Assembly: GCA_948474755.1 (NCBI GenBank)
Contig: CAOLHI010000927.1
Location: 434,001 to 498,000, forward strand
Reading direction: 5' to 3'
From: Ctenosaura bakeri
Taxonomy: Eukaryota; Chordata; Lepidosauria; Squamata; Iguanidae
Length of the DNA: 64,000 nt
Of the stretch, positions 1 through 11,447 are shown one piece after another. Positions within the stretch are counted from its first letter, which is position 1. Each line of letters opens with the position of its first letter. The position numbers and the translations under genes are program-made. The notes under the pieces are model-generated. The model did no database searches and was not told the origin of the DNA. It worked only from the letters and a program-made list of their open reading frames with translations.

Positions 1-383
1 GATCTCTGATTGCTCACCAACCTAGGCATTTCATCTTTCATTGTATTTATAGATGGCAAGAGCTTAAAGAGTTGAAGGGATTGGCACAAAGCCATCAGTG
101 TCAATGTGTTCCACATAATCCTATCTGAACTTTTATGACCCTGAACACATCTCTGGTCAACACAACCCCAATCACATACTCTGGTGCTTAATAAGTCCAA
201 TTTATAAAAATCTTATATCTTGTAGGATGAGTGGTAGGGTATGTTAACAATTTCTGCTATGTAGCTAAGCATACATAAATTAACATATACCATCATAGAT
301 GATTTTGGCCCTTTAAATAAATGAATAATAAATTGTGCTACCCCTACTTGTGCCATTAAGGTATACTGTATTAAGCTATGTGT
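1..383. other. Unassigned AT-rich flank
   Basis: I see no gene, SINE, LINE end or tandem repeat here. It ends at the 4-bp target duplication GTGT (380-383) of the LTR that follows. Confidence 0.5.
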
Positions 384-1234
384 TGTTACTTCCGCTATGG
401 CACGGTGGGTGAGGACCCCCAGATATCATTTTGATATCAAACAATTCGGCCTTAGCTTGACCTTTTTCCAGTCAGCCCACTCCACGTGTTTGCGAGGTTC
501 TCTGGACAAGCACGGACAGAGTGTGGCCATTAATGGTTTTGCATTCCAGACCCTATTGAGGCCACCACCCAAGCCTCGCTGGTAGCTTCAGGGAACTTCC
601 ATCTGCAAACTTCACAATACTGGCACGGCTCTCAGCCAAGCCATTCTTTTATGTTGGGCCATCAACGTACCGGCCACGCTATTGTCATCAAGAGCAAAAC
701 CAATCATGTAAACTTGACCTTTGCCAAATCCTTTGTCTAGTGCTAAAACTCCTTTTGTTCTCACCTGGCTTGCCATAGCCGGTAGGCACAAACTCCCCTA
801 TAAAAACCCCACATTTCCAAACGGTCTTTGGACTACTTTGGACTTCCATCCCGCCTTGCTGCCGGTTGTCTAAGGAAACTCCCCTCAGCTAACTGTGCTG
901 GGCTTTCTTCCCCGGATCCCCACTTCTCTCCAGGACTATGAGACCAGGTGTCATATTGCCTATCCTTGTGCAACTCCCATTTCTATTTCTCAGCTAGTTA
1001 GTTTATGTCTTGTCTTTCGTGTTTCTTGTCTCTAATGAAATATTGTTTGTTATTTGGAAAACCTTGTCTAGCTGCTCTCTGACCCGCCGCTGTATACATA
1101 GGGTTAAAGATCTCGCTAAGTTACCCTGCCTCTCGTTTAGCCAAGGGAGTGCTCCAGCTAATTTCCCCCAATTGGTATTTTATATTTGGCAACTTGGGCG
1201 TCCCTCCCGGGACCCCCCAACACACAGGGTAACA
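384..1234 (+). mobile_element. Solo LTR, ERV-type, family A copy 1
   Basis: This 851-bp element starts TGTTAC and ends GTAACA, a 6-bp terminal inverted repeat of the TG...CA kind. It is flanked by the 4-bp direct repeat GTGT (380-383 and 1235-1238); the right side runs into a GT repeat, so that match is weaker than usual. A TATA-like box (CCCCTATAAAAACC) lies near 797-810. The region near 1035-1055, where the other copy has AATAAA, is degraded. A homologous copy in opposite orientation occupies 31132-31978. No internal gag/pol/env sequence adjoins it, so it is a solo LTR formed by LTR-LTR recombination. The 4-bp duplication suits gammaretrovirus-like ERVs, but class cannot be proven without internal sequence. 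The short open frame at 397-585 lies inside U3 and has no recognisable product. Confidence 0.85.
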
Positions 1235-4150
1235 GTGTGTGTGTGTATCAGGGGAAAGTTCCTTTGTCATATTTGACCATTCTAGCTAGGGCATTCTGTG
1301 AGCTGTCATCCTACAAAGTAACTTTTCCAAGTTTTGCTTTTATAGATTCATTCTTACATACCCCCCCCCACATTTTTGTGAAAAAGCTAGGACACACATG
1401 TGATTGACAGAACTGGCTGAAAACATCTTGCTTATCTCAAAAGTAAAATATCATTTACACCAGTGGCCGACAGCCCCCACCATTTTTAACACTGTTTGTC
1501 TGAAAGTGGTAATGAGAATAATGTGTGTGCGTGTGTGTTCTGGGTGCAATGCAGTGACAGGGAGGCCGTCTGATTGCCTACGGAGTTTACATAACCAGCT
1601 ATAACAAACATAAATCAAGTAGCACAGTATGTTAAGCCAGAAGCAAATGTAAATAATAATAATAATAAAAAAGACTGTGTGAAGTCACATTAAACAAGTC
1701 CTGCTGCCTGATATAAAGTGCAAGGCAAATTCCATGCCTGCTGTAAGCAAAACACTTTTCCTATTTACATCCCTGATATGTAGATCTTTCAGTCTCTCAT
1801 ATAGCAATGATCATTTAAGAGACCAATAAAGCATATCGAACATCAACTGGAGTGAAATTATGATTTTGATCAAAACATTTCATAATTTATTTAGGTTCTA
1901 ACTTGACGGCAGGGAGAGAAAGGGGCTCCTTTTGTGCCCATCTGCTTGCAGTTGACTCAAGGGCCCCATAGGTCCCTGCATTATGTGCTTGCAAGTACTC
2001 ATTAGAAAAATGTATTGCCAAATGTGCAGAGCTATAAACTCAGATCTGTGAGGGCAGGCTGTGTGCTTCTAGATTTAAGACTGATCTAGGCCATCTGTTC
2101 ATGTTGTAACCCCAATCCCTTTTTCCCCTTGGAAAAAAAAGTCTTACAATTCCCAGTTCAGAAAGAGGAATAAAATGATGCACCATCTTTCCTAAGGGCT
2201 CTAGCAGCATCAGTCATGCATATGACTTCAGGAGTCCTTAAACTGAGTCAGTAAGTTAAGTCAGTTTTATTATACTCATATTATAGATGGAAACAATGAA
2301 AAAGAGGTTTCTGCTTTTTGATTTATATCTAGCCCACCTTATTGAGAGACAGTTCCCAAATTTGCTGCTGTGGGAGAGGGCAGAACTGATGCTTCTAAAC
2401 ACAGCTTTTACAAGGAAAGTAACCCTTCTTGGAGGCCTTTTCATGTATTTTGTTTGCATATTTTGAAAGCTATTTCTCCACCACTGTCAATTTGGTGGCA
2501 GAACAGCCAGGATCCTGGCAAAGCTGGTAAAAATGGCTACAAGGAACACATATCATGTGTTGACCTCCTGTGGTTTAGATCCTCATTCAAACAACATATT
2601 AATTAACTATGTGCTTTAGGAGCACTATCTCACTACTTCAGTTGCCCACAATTCAGCATGATGCATTTGCAATTATAGACCCAGTCACAAGCAAACAACA
2701 GCATTATTTGGCAGAACTGCCTTCTCCAATAACTTTTATGGTATACAGGGATACAAAAACTGTGGTAGCATAATTAAAAGGGCCATCCATAAAGTGCACT
2801 GCTCATGAAGAGTTAGTGGGAAAGGAATTTGAGCAATGACAAACAGCATACTCATGCAACTGTTTAAAAAAATTATGGGAATTGGTGATGGGTGCAGAAT
2901 TGACCATCTTGACTTTGTGCCTGGTTTTTGTTGGTTTAAGAAGCTGTTAAGGCTGTAAACATAGTCCGCAGTCAAAATGATGGCCAGAGGTACTAGATAA
3001 CAGAGAACAATAGGTGTTCATTTTATTTTTTTAAAGTGAAAATATAAGCTTTATAAACTTTATAAAACAATAGCAGTTTGCCAGTATATCTGTCAAAGGT
3101 ATTCCAGAAAAGTGGTGGGGGGGAAGCATATTACAATCTGTCATACAGAGAATTCAGGAGAACAGTAACTGTTTAAATGTCTCAAAAAGTACAACTCCCA
3201 ATTTGAAGCCATCCTTTCTTCAAATGGTTTTCCAGTCCAAATCCTATTTAAAGATAAAGAACTGTAAAAATGGAGAGTAGGATTATTTTGCCTATCAAGA
3301 AGAAGCACTTAACATCAGACCAAGGATCAAACTAGATGTAAAGAGGAAAGTTTATTCACTGGGATAAATTTATTTTTCCTCCCACAGTAGGACTTCTTCA
3401 GAGATGCCTCAGTATCAGACTTGCAAATTAAGCTTCTGTGTACTTTCTAATGATCAGTCACAAACACTAGCTGTAGAAAAGTAATGACAACAGTCACATA
3501 GTATGGCAAACCAGCATCTTCTACCATTTTTCTAAATATGTCTAAGTGCATCATCTAGTTGGAAAGTGAGAAGACAGGCGTACAGGTTGCTTGCTTTCAA
3601 GAGGTATTGTATTTCGATTTAAAGTATTACCATTATTTCTAAACTACAGTTTATACATGTAGATCAGTACTTCCTGATGTATGCATGCTTGTGCCCTCTG
3701 TTAACCTTCTTACTTGGTGAAGTGTAAATGGCTACCACGATGACAAAAAATCAACTGCCTATCGCCTAAAATAGGGCAAAGCTTGGCAAAGTTGGAGGCT
3801 TTCAAAAAGTATTTAAGGAAGGCCCACAAATACTATTACAATGAAAACAAATTGAGATTAAAAAACACCTGGTGGTATCCTTCAGAGCTTGGGAAGATTA
3901 TGCTTGGGGAATGCTATTCGCAGATCCCCTTTCCAACATGCTGGCTGGAATACTGTGGGACATAGAATCAAAAAGTAAGTTTTGCAAAATCTGGCACCCT
4001 GAGAACAAAGCTCACAACCCAGTATCACTGCATGCTAGAGCATACAAAGGCCCCATTTTACCTTCCTATAGAATGGACACCAGTCTCATATTCCAGAGAA
4101 GTTTAAAACAAACATTTTTTAGCAATAATTTACACAGATGTCTTAATGCA
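1235..4150. other. Unassigned intergenic or intronic DNA
   Basis: It contains a short GT run (1235-1248), an AAT run near 1652-1668 and otherwise AT-rich unique-looking sequence. The segment 3770-4080 has somewhat longer open reading but no motif I recognise. I see no splice-flanked exon that I would defend. Confidence 0.4.
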
Positions 4151-4390
4151 GATAGAGCCAACGTGGCTGAGCACTGGACTATGACTGGAGGGGTCTGAAT
4201 CTCTGCTGAGCCATACAGACCCACTGAGTGACTTTGGGCAAGTCACACTCTCTCAGCCTCAGAGGAAGATGAAGGCAACTCTCCTCTGGACAAATCTTGC
4301 CAAGAAAACCTCAGGAAAGATTCACCTTAGGACTTCCATAAGTCAGAAATGATTTAAAGGCAGACAATAACATCAACAACAACCACTACT
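4151..4390 (+). repeat. tRNA-derived SINE (family S1)
   Basis: The copy follows the S1 layout: a tRNA-like head with a 'gtggctgagcactgga' A-box region, 'gctgagccat...acccactgagtgac', 'gggcaagtcacactctctcagcctcag', 'caaatcttgccaagaaaacc', 'ttcaccttaggacttccataagtcagaaa' and an AAC-rich 3' tail (4372-4385). S1 copies recur throughout the window in both orientations. The head derives from a tRNA gene and serves as an internal pol III promoter in such families. This copy is diverged. Confidence 0.85.
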
Positions 4391-4408
4391 TATCCAGGTA
4401 TACCTCAG

Positions 4409-4936
4409 GACCTTTCCACACAATGCGAGTGAATTGCTCTGTGCCGTTACTTACCGGCTCTTCTTGGGTCCGAAGTAATGCAGACTTTCCCTTGAGCCCT
4501 TCCGCAGGGCTCCTCCGTTAGTTCAGGGCAAACCGGAGCAGTGTGAGGTCTGTAGATTCGCACTGCTCCAGCTCAAAATGGTGGCTTCCTGTGGCTTCTG
4601 GCTCAAAATGGTGGCTTCCGGTGGCTTCATGGGAATGGACCAACCGCTGACACTGGCCACACCCACAGCCCGCCGTCCACTGATCGCAAGCTCGCATTGG
4701 TGCGAGCCTGCACATCTGCACAGGTAAGTACGAACACAATGGCGCGTTCCAGAAAATGTAAAGACCTGATTTTTTCGGTCCTTACTGAGTGCTCTGGAGG
4801 ACCACTTGGGGGCAGGTTGGATCGGACTAAGGTGCGGAACTAAGTTAAATAGTCTGCACCTAGTCCTATCCAAGGTGCAGACAACCTCCGTGCCGGGACG
4901 CCTTGGCCCGTTTTAACTGCCTCGTGCGGAAAGGGC
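4409..4936. mobile_element. Non-autonomous DNA transposon (MITE family M1), full length
   Basis: The ends form an imperfect inverted repeat: left GACCTTTCCACACAATGCGAG against right CTCGTGCGGAAAGGGC read inverted. Both sides carry CTCAG (4404-4408 and 4937-4941), a likely target duplication. The body is GC-richer than its surroundings. It holds a tandem duplication 'gctcaaaatggtggcttcc' (4571-4620) and a self-complementary stretch 'gcaagctcgcattggtgcgagcctgc' (4685-4710) also found in the element at 42227-42681. A second copy starts at 63921. There is no transposase. The 5-bp duplication would fit a hAT relative, but superfamily is unresolved. Open frames on the minus strand here are not credible genes. 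Confidence 0.75.
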
Positions 4937-4941
4937 CTCAG

Positions 4942-6658
4942 TCAACAAAGTTGATGAGTTCTTGGGTTTTACTTCTTTACTAGAAACTTTGGTACCAGAG
5001 GTAGAAATAACATAATATGGAAAGAATAGGGATAGATTTCTATGACATAAAAAAGAAGAATTAATTCAACATGTTTTTGTAAACTTTTTATTTAAAACTT
5101 AACTAATGCATAAAACTTAACTAGGCCAGATAAATTTGCATAAGTAAAGAAAAACTTTTTGGATCTTCTAAAGAACACTTGAAAGTTTCTTCCAAAATGC
5201 ATCCCAGGATGATTTTTTTCTTTCTTTCAATAGCCTGCACTTTTCTTATGATTTTCATTTTGGTAGCAAAATATATAGATCTATGTTTTTCTGACATGTC
5301 AGGATAGCTGGTGAGGTGGGCTGACTTGTTTTCCCCTTTTCTGTTCTACTTTTCACATGTGCTTAGTAAATGTTTCTGGAAGCAGCTGTTTACCTTGCTT
5401 GTTGTACCTAAGCACACACAGCTCCAGTAGGATCACCTACAGTAGAATCCCATACTTTTCTAGGTCAAGTTTTGCTTTGTTTACTGTAGACATGCTGCTG
5501 CAACCCAACACTGAAAGCAGTGGCAGAGTTTAGAGTGTGTGGAGGGGAGGCGGGAGGTGGCAGGGCTACAGCACTGTGTCTGGGGGCATGGCCAGGGCAC
5601 ACGAGGGCATGGCTATGGGCCAGGACACCCCAAAAACATTGGCACCCAGGGCAAATAGTCCCACCACCACCATGTCCCTACACAACTGACTGAAAGTCTG
5701 TTTGTCTCAGCCCTCCTTTACCATCATTCCAGGATGCTGCAAAAAACTTCAAAGTAGACAGAAGCCAAAAAAGGGCAGAGGCTAGACTGGACTCCCACTT
5801 TGTAGAAAGGAGTTTCATTGTCAGAGCCATTGTTAACTGAGGTATGCTTGTATTGTAGTTCCAAAATCAACAAAGAATGAAATGAGTGCAAGGTACTACA
5901 AGAATATGCACCTTGAGATATGTTCAGTAGATGGCATGTTGTTGGACTTGATTTAAGAGATTCATTTGTTCTGTTCTACTTTTGTTTGGGAACTGTATGC
6001 ACCATATTGTAAAGAGTAGGTGACTCCATATTGTAAGCAATAATAATCTTGTTAATCCATAGAAGTGGGTGTGAGACATTTTTGCTTCCTCTGCTGATAG
6101 ATTTTATTACCCCCTCCACGTTACAAGCCTCATTAGCTTGTCTTCTGCATAAATCTCAAGGCAGCTTGGCATGACTACCAATGCTAAAACATATGCAGTG
6201 TGTAACATGAGCAGAATAACAGCAACAAAATTTATAACACTCATTACATATATTTACAGTACTACAATTTTCCCAATCTAAATTTTAATCACAGCTTTGT
6301 CATGTTGCTTTAGGCTGCAGTAGGCTTGCATAAATTTGGATGTAATTTGTAGCATGCAGGATCTGGATGCCAATGAGAACTTAATACAGGAGAATTATAC
6401 ACAATCTACAATGCCTAACTATACTTCAGAAGTTTACTTTCTGAAGTAGTTCTCCAAAGTTTCATTACTTTCCAAAGTATCAAAGTATACACTCTAAGTT
6501 CAAAGTACATTTCTACTCTATAGTCACGAGTGAGTACAATTCTGCAGGTATTTGATTCTTGAGTCCCATTATTGGGTGAAAGGCAAGATATAACAAATAT
6601 ATAAATAAATAGGGAACAGTTCAGCATGTTCTGGCTGCTGACAAGACCTGACTTTTAA
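4942..6658. other. Unassigned DNA
   Basis: Mostly AT-rich. A short G-rich patch at 5520-5650 ('ggaggggaggcgggaggtggcaggg', 'gggggcatggccagggc') stands out but shows no coding or promoter structure that I trust. Confidence 0.35.
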
Positions 6659-7265
6659 TATAGTTACCCCTTCACATTTGCATGGGATTGGGGCACAGAA
6701 CCCTCACATAAGTGGAAAATTGCAAATAACTCTTCCCCACAACCCCCCTCCCATTCTCTTTGGGGGCTCTGGCTTCTCCACACCCAGGCCAGAAGCAAGG
6801 GGGTGAGAGGGTGAAAACTCCAGAAGGGAGAAGGGAGGTTCATGTGTCCCCCCAACTGCTTTATCTTTTACCTGGGTGCAAGATCTCAGCTCAGGGCAGA
6901 GGCAAGGAAATGAGATGGGAGAGCTCTAAAGGGCAAAGGGAAAGTGCATGCGCATATCTTCTGCTGCCCTATTGCCCTTCTTTTTGCCTCACACAAGTTC
7001 TCAGTACCAGCACAGAGGGAAAGCAGTAGGAGGAGAGAACTCTGGAGGGCACAAGAAAGACACAAGCACCAACATCTTCCCTCCCATTCCCTTACCTTTT
7101 ACCTTGGGACATTTACCTTCTTTTTCTGCACCCACAAAACACAAGGGAATGGAGGAAGAGAATGGTGCGGGGAGAGGCACGGGTGCCTTGAGAAGAATCA
7201 AATTTGTGAGAGTCAAACTCATAAATGTGGTGGGAGAAATTTAATGTTAAAAACGTTCCGTTGAA
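6659..7265. repeat. Degenerate DNA-element fragment and purine-rich DNA
   Basis: 6661-6740 ('accccttcacatttgcatgggattggggcacagaaccctcacataagtgg') resembles the ends of pogo/Tigger-type MITEs such as 38750-39195. The following 500 bases are purine-rich with repeated 'gggagaagggagg/agagggaaag' blocks, which leave long overlapping open frames on both strands (6664-7264). Those frames reflect composition and are not genes. Confidence 0.4.
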
Positions 7266-9356
7266 CACATGCTAATCATTCTATAGGGCCAATAGCTGAT
7301 TACAAAATCACTAGAGACTTTTTGCAATTACCCAGAGTCATCAGAATCCTATTTTACAGAAATGCTTTACAAGGGAAATATGAAGTACCTAATGACCAGT
7401 TCTTTCATTCTTTTTACCTTTCATCCTAGCACTTTTGTGTTTGTGGATTTTGTTCCCATGGACAAGAACTAAGAGTTCATCCAAACTGGCCAAATATGTC
7501 AAGAGATGCTACATTTATTCCCAAACCCCACTCCTCCTCCTCTTCCTCCTCTGGCATTCTCAATGATATTTTGCTAATTGTAGAAACTTTCAGGCTTTTA
7601 TCTCTCCTTTTCTGACTTCTGTTATTAAAGCAGGTTGATTTTCTTAAGACAAATATCTGGAATCAATGTTACAAAGTGATGCAGAGAAATAATTCTGTGG
7701 AAAAACATTTGTAGGGTTTTTGCATCACAAACTTGTTTCCTGTATGCCATGCCTACATATACCCAACCCATGTTTGCTTGGGTTTTTCTCCCTCTGGGCA
7801 GAATAATTCTTTTGCAGCACTTTGAGATGCTGAACACCAGGAGAAAACTGAGCAAACTCTTCTCTGGTCTATTATTCTCCCTGACAGGATTTCCTGACAG
7901 TTGGGAAGCTCATTTTTCAACCTGGGAACAAATTATTAAGAATATTCTTCCCATCTCTAGTACCAGAAGACTGTCTCATTTTATGTGTGTGTGGGAGTAT
8001 CTTGTCCAGCACAACAAGAACAACATTACAGCTTAAAGATATGACTGTGGTCTAGAGGGATGATAAAAAATAATGCTCCGGAGAGATTGGAGGAAGAAGA
8101 TAGAAAAAAGATAGAAAAAAAGAGAGCATATGATGTAGAACAAGAAAGATGCAACCTCAAAGAGGCATGCCGTGACATTAAATGGAATGGTGTGAATCAG
8201 CACTAGTCAGACACACAGGTAAACACAGGCACATTTCCTTTCAGAATTACTGGGTTAATTTAAACCAACCTAGGGAGTGGGAATGAAAAGTACCTGGTAA
8301 CATAGAGAGTGCAGGGAATATTTCAGGATGACGAAAAAACATTATTCGGCTCTCCAAACTAAAATTGGTTTGTATGGGAACAAAACTTGGAACCTCCAGG
8401 GACTATTTTTCCCCTCATCTGGAGGTGCTCCTTGTTACATCCAGAACATATCTTTGTAATGCTTCAATTGTTTATCATCAGCATTAGCATTATCAGCATC
8501 ATCTAATGAACCATCCCGGAATATGTTGCAAAATTCAATCCTTCATTTACAGGATTGCGCAGCTCTGCATGTGTCTAATTCCGCGTCTCCGGAGCTTGAA
8601 AAGTCATCAACTATAGCCAATAGCAGTTCCCAAAATAAAGCAAGAATAACGACCTATGACTTTACATTAGTAACATCACAGGTACAGATGCCAGGTTGTT
8701 TTTCCCGTCTTGGCTTTATATTGTTGCATCAGAAAACAAATAGCTCACAATGGTTGCAATTATATAAAACTCAAATATCATGTTCCCATAATCCCATGCA
8801 GTATTTTTATCCCTCTTTTTTTGGAGAGATTGCATGGGGATGTACCTATTAGGTCTTTATGAACACAATGCCATCTTCCTCCTAATTTTTTTTTAAACAG
8901 CATCACTTGATTGTGGTGAAGAAATTGCTGTGATATTGCCAATGGCGACTGGGCTTTCCAAACAGCTTCCAAAGGACAGAGGATACACACTTGTCATTCT
9001 GACTCTGTTGCTGTCCACTTCTTAATGAGCCTTACTGCACCTTTTTCACGGCTTCAGATGCAGTATACTGAGTTGGGGTCAGAAAAAAATGTTCCTTTAT
9101 TCCTCTGGAAGGAAGACCTGCATATTTAGCATGTCATAAAACAGGTTTATAATTATGAGCTGTCACAGGAAAATGCAAGTAGGTGGACACTTAGATAACA
9201 GATTTCTGTCAGGAATATATCACCAGGCTTCCATATGAACAACGTGTTTTGTGAAGCTGATTTAAAAGTAATTTCTCTAGCTCCCTCTCTCTGAATTTCT
9301 TCTGTTGTCAAAGAACAGCTTTAAAAACATCCTCATTGAATTATAGCAGTTTGTTG
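7266..9356. other. Unassigned DNA
   Basis: It contains a short TCC run (7530-7552) and an A-rich patch near 8100. The open frames at 7749-8036 and 8523-8852 have no recognisable domain, start context or splice pattern. Confidence 0.4.
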
Positions 9357-9540
9357 CAACCCCCCCCTTTTTTTTCTCAAGGCAGTGTATCCACACCTTC
9401 TCATATCCTCACAACAACCCTGTAAGGCTAACAGGTAAGACTGGACCATGAGTTCCCAGTTAGGTTTGTGTGCAAACTGAAATCTGAACCCAAGTCTCCC
9501 AGCTCCAAGCCTAATGCTATACCACACTGGCATTCTTGCT
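9357..9540 (-). repeat. MIR-like tRNA-derived SINE
   Basis: Read on the minus strand the copy has the MIR layout: 'ccagtgtggtatagcattagg' head, 'gggagacttgggttcagattt' B-box region, and a 3' part 'cttacagggttgttgtgaggatatgagaaggtg'. It is old and diverged. It differs from S1, which lacks the 'ggttgttgtgaggat' block. Confidence 0.65.
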
Positions 9541-9824
9541 GTAGCACTCTTTTACCCCAAAATAAAAGTAGGTATATATGTTCAGAAACTAAGCTTGGAA
9601 TTGTACTTTTAAGAATGAATACAACACAGTGAAGCTATCATCCTACAACTACTCAGTTAATGAATTGCTTCTGCATGTCATTATATTCATCCCACTTTAA
9701 AGAAACTTCTCTAGCTCTGGGAAAGGAAGGTAGGTTATTTTGACAACATGGGAGAGGAAGTATTTCCTGCCTTAGAGTAGTCCACTTAGCAAATAAGACT
9801 GCATGCCTTGTGCAAAAGAGCAGG

Positions 9825-10231
9825 TGTGGGCAAGTGAGTGGCAGCCAGTGTGAGTGGAGTAAAACCAAACACAGGAAGTCCTAGTCCCCTCCCATGTATT
9901 CTAGCCCCCTCCCATGTCTGCCATGTCACATGATGACTACCTCACTATACTGTGGGTGGAAAAAAACCAGCCCCTTCCTCAACTGTGGCACTTCCTCATT
10001 GGTGGAAAATGTTGAAGTGGGAGTGTATGTTGCTACCTGCATATAAGGCCTGGTCAGGCCTCCATGCTTTGTTGCGATCTGATCTCTTGATCGCCACCCA
10101 GCTGCAGCTGTTTGTATTTTTGTACTGAATAAACCTGGCCTACGGGCCCAGCCTTTTGGACCAAGAAACGTCTTGTTCATTTGCCTGTTTCTCAGAAAGA
10201 GCTGACCCTCCCTAGGGCGCAGGAGGTGACA
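9825..10231 (+). mobile_element. Probable solo LTR (407 bp)
   Basis: A TATA box (GCATATAAGG, about 10039) is followed about 85 bases later by AATAAA (about 10127), the R-region layout of an LTR. A tandem 'ctagtcccctcccatgt' / 'ctagccccctcccatgt' duplication lies in U3 (about 9880-9920). Candidate ends are TGTGGGC... and ...GGTGACA, flanked by GCAGG and CCAGG (one mismatch in five). No internal domain adjoins. The end points are less certain than the promoter and polyA pair. Confidence 0.5.
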
Positions 10232-10261
10232 CCAGGGTGAATTTCCCTCCAGAATCCCTTG

Positions 10262-10284
10262 TGAACCACACACACACACACACA
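10262..10284. repeat. CA microsatellite
   Basis: About nine CA units. Confidence 0.9.
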
Positions 10285-10404
10285 AGCCCAAATAATTCTG
10301 TTTTCCTCTGCAGTCCCTCTCAAAACAGTGACAGGAAATGGTTGTCACTTTCTGTTGCCATTTTGAGATAGACTGCAGTGGAAAACATGGGTATTGGGGG
10401 TGTT

Positions 10405-11205
10405 ATTACTATATTTATTTATGTATTGCTTTTTTCCCAAAATCAGACTTAAAGTGACTCACATTTTATAAGAATAATGCAATAAAAACATACAAAAAGT
10501 GAAGATTAAAATAGAATTGAACTATTTACATCATTAACATAATAAAATACCTCAAAGTTAAAAGAATAAAATGTAATTAAAAAGATAAAAAGCTCCAAAA
10601 AAGAGTTCAGTTAAAACAATGCAGTGCCCTTCGCCCATTCTGTTTTAAAAGCCTGCCAATGGAAAGACAAGGAGGGATCCCACTCTGGCCTCACTGGGAT
10701 AGGATTTCCGGATTCTAAGGGGCAACCACTAAAAAGGCTGTCTTTCTCATTCCTACCAATCATGGTGGTGGGACTGAGAGAAGGGCCTCTCTTGAGGCCC
10801 AGGCTAGCTCATACAGGAAGTTAGTCTGCCAGTTTAGCCTGAACCTTATAAACCATGTAGGTCATAACTAGCAATTTGAATTGTGCCCAGAAACAAACTG
10901 GTAGCTAGTGGAGCTGTTTCATCAGGGGTGTGGTACAGTTGCTGTAACCTGCCCCAGTTAACAATCTGGCTGCAGCTCTTTGGACCAGCTGAAGTTTCCA
11001 AACAGTCTTCAAAGGCAGCCCCAAGTGGAGTGCATTACAGTAGTCTAAATGGGATATAACTGAGGCTTGTACTGCTATGGCCAGATCTGATACATCAAGG
11101 AATGGGTGCAATTCATGCACAAGCTTTAAATGTGCAAATGCACTCCTGGCCACCACAGACACCTGGGCCTCAAAAGTTATACAGTGCAACTCACTTTTAA
11201 AAAAT
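10405..11205 (-). mobile_element. L2-type LINE 3' remnant with RT C-terminus
   Basis: On the minus strand, 10905-11189 reads as the C-terminal end of an L2-clade reverse transcriptase ORF: 'SHLDYCNALHLGLPLKTV' and 'LVQRAAARLLTGAG' followed by 'TPLMKQLH' are hallmarks of that region. The rest (10405-10904) matches an L2 3' UTR: 'gtgcccagaaacaaactggtagctagtgg' as seen on the plus strand, then an A-rich segment. The RT catalytic palm is absent, so this is a 5'-truncated, inactive copy. A related 3' UTR recurs at 13610-14170 and 26620-26985. Confidence 0.85.
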
Positions 11206-11252
11206 TGGTGTCACCTGAATAAAAGTTAAATTAAACAGATAGGAAATGCCAC

Positions 11253-11447
11253 AGGGAGCCACAGTAGTGTAGTGGTTTGAGCAGTGGAATATAACCCTGG
11301 AGACCAGGGTTCAATTCCCTGCTCAGCCATGGAAACCCACTGGGTAAACTTGGGTGTGTCACACACTCTCAGCTCCAGATACTCTGTGATAAGTTCACCT
11401 TAGGGTCTCCATAAGTCAGAAACAACTTGAAAGCACACAACAACAAC
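11253..11447 (+). repeat. tRNA-derived SINE (S1) interrupted in its tail
   Basis: Full S1 layout: 'gtagtgtagtggtttgagcagtgga' A-box head, 'gagaccagggttcaattccctgctcagccatggaaacccactgggt', 'cttagggtctccataagtcagaaacaacttgaaagcacacaacaacaac'. The AAC tail resumes at 11981 after a 533-bp LTR insertion. Confidence 0.92.

Noticed and set aside
4523..4873. 116-codon minus-strand open frame
   Set aside because: It lies entirely inside the MITE at 4409-4936; its length follows from GC content and the internal duplication.
6760..7264. Cluster of overlapping open frames of 73-106 codons on both strands
   Set aside because: The sequence is purine-rich and low in complexity, with frames open on both strands at once and no domain.
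9926..10348. 140-codon minus-strand open frame
   Set aside because: It runs antisense across an LTR-like unit with TATA and AATAAA on the other strand and through a CA microsatellite.
11260..11330. tRNA-like sequence with A and B boxes
   Set aside because: It is the head of an S1 SINE. It lacks a foldable acceptor stem and is followed by the SINE body; the same holds for the other S1 and S2 heads.
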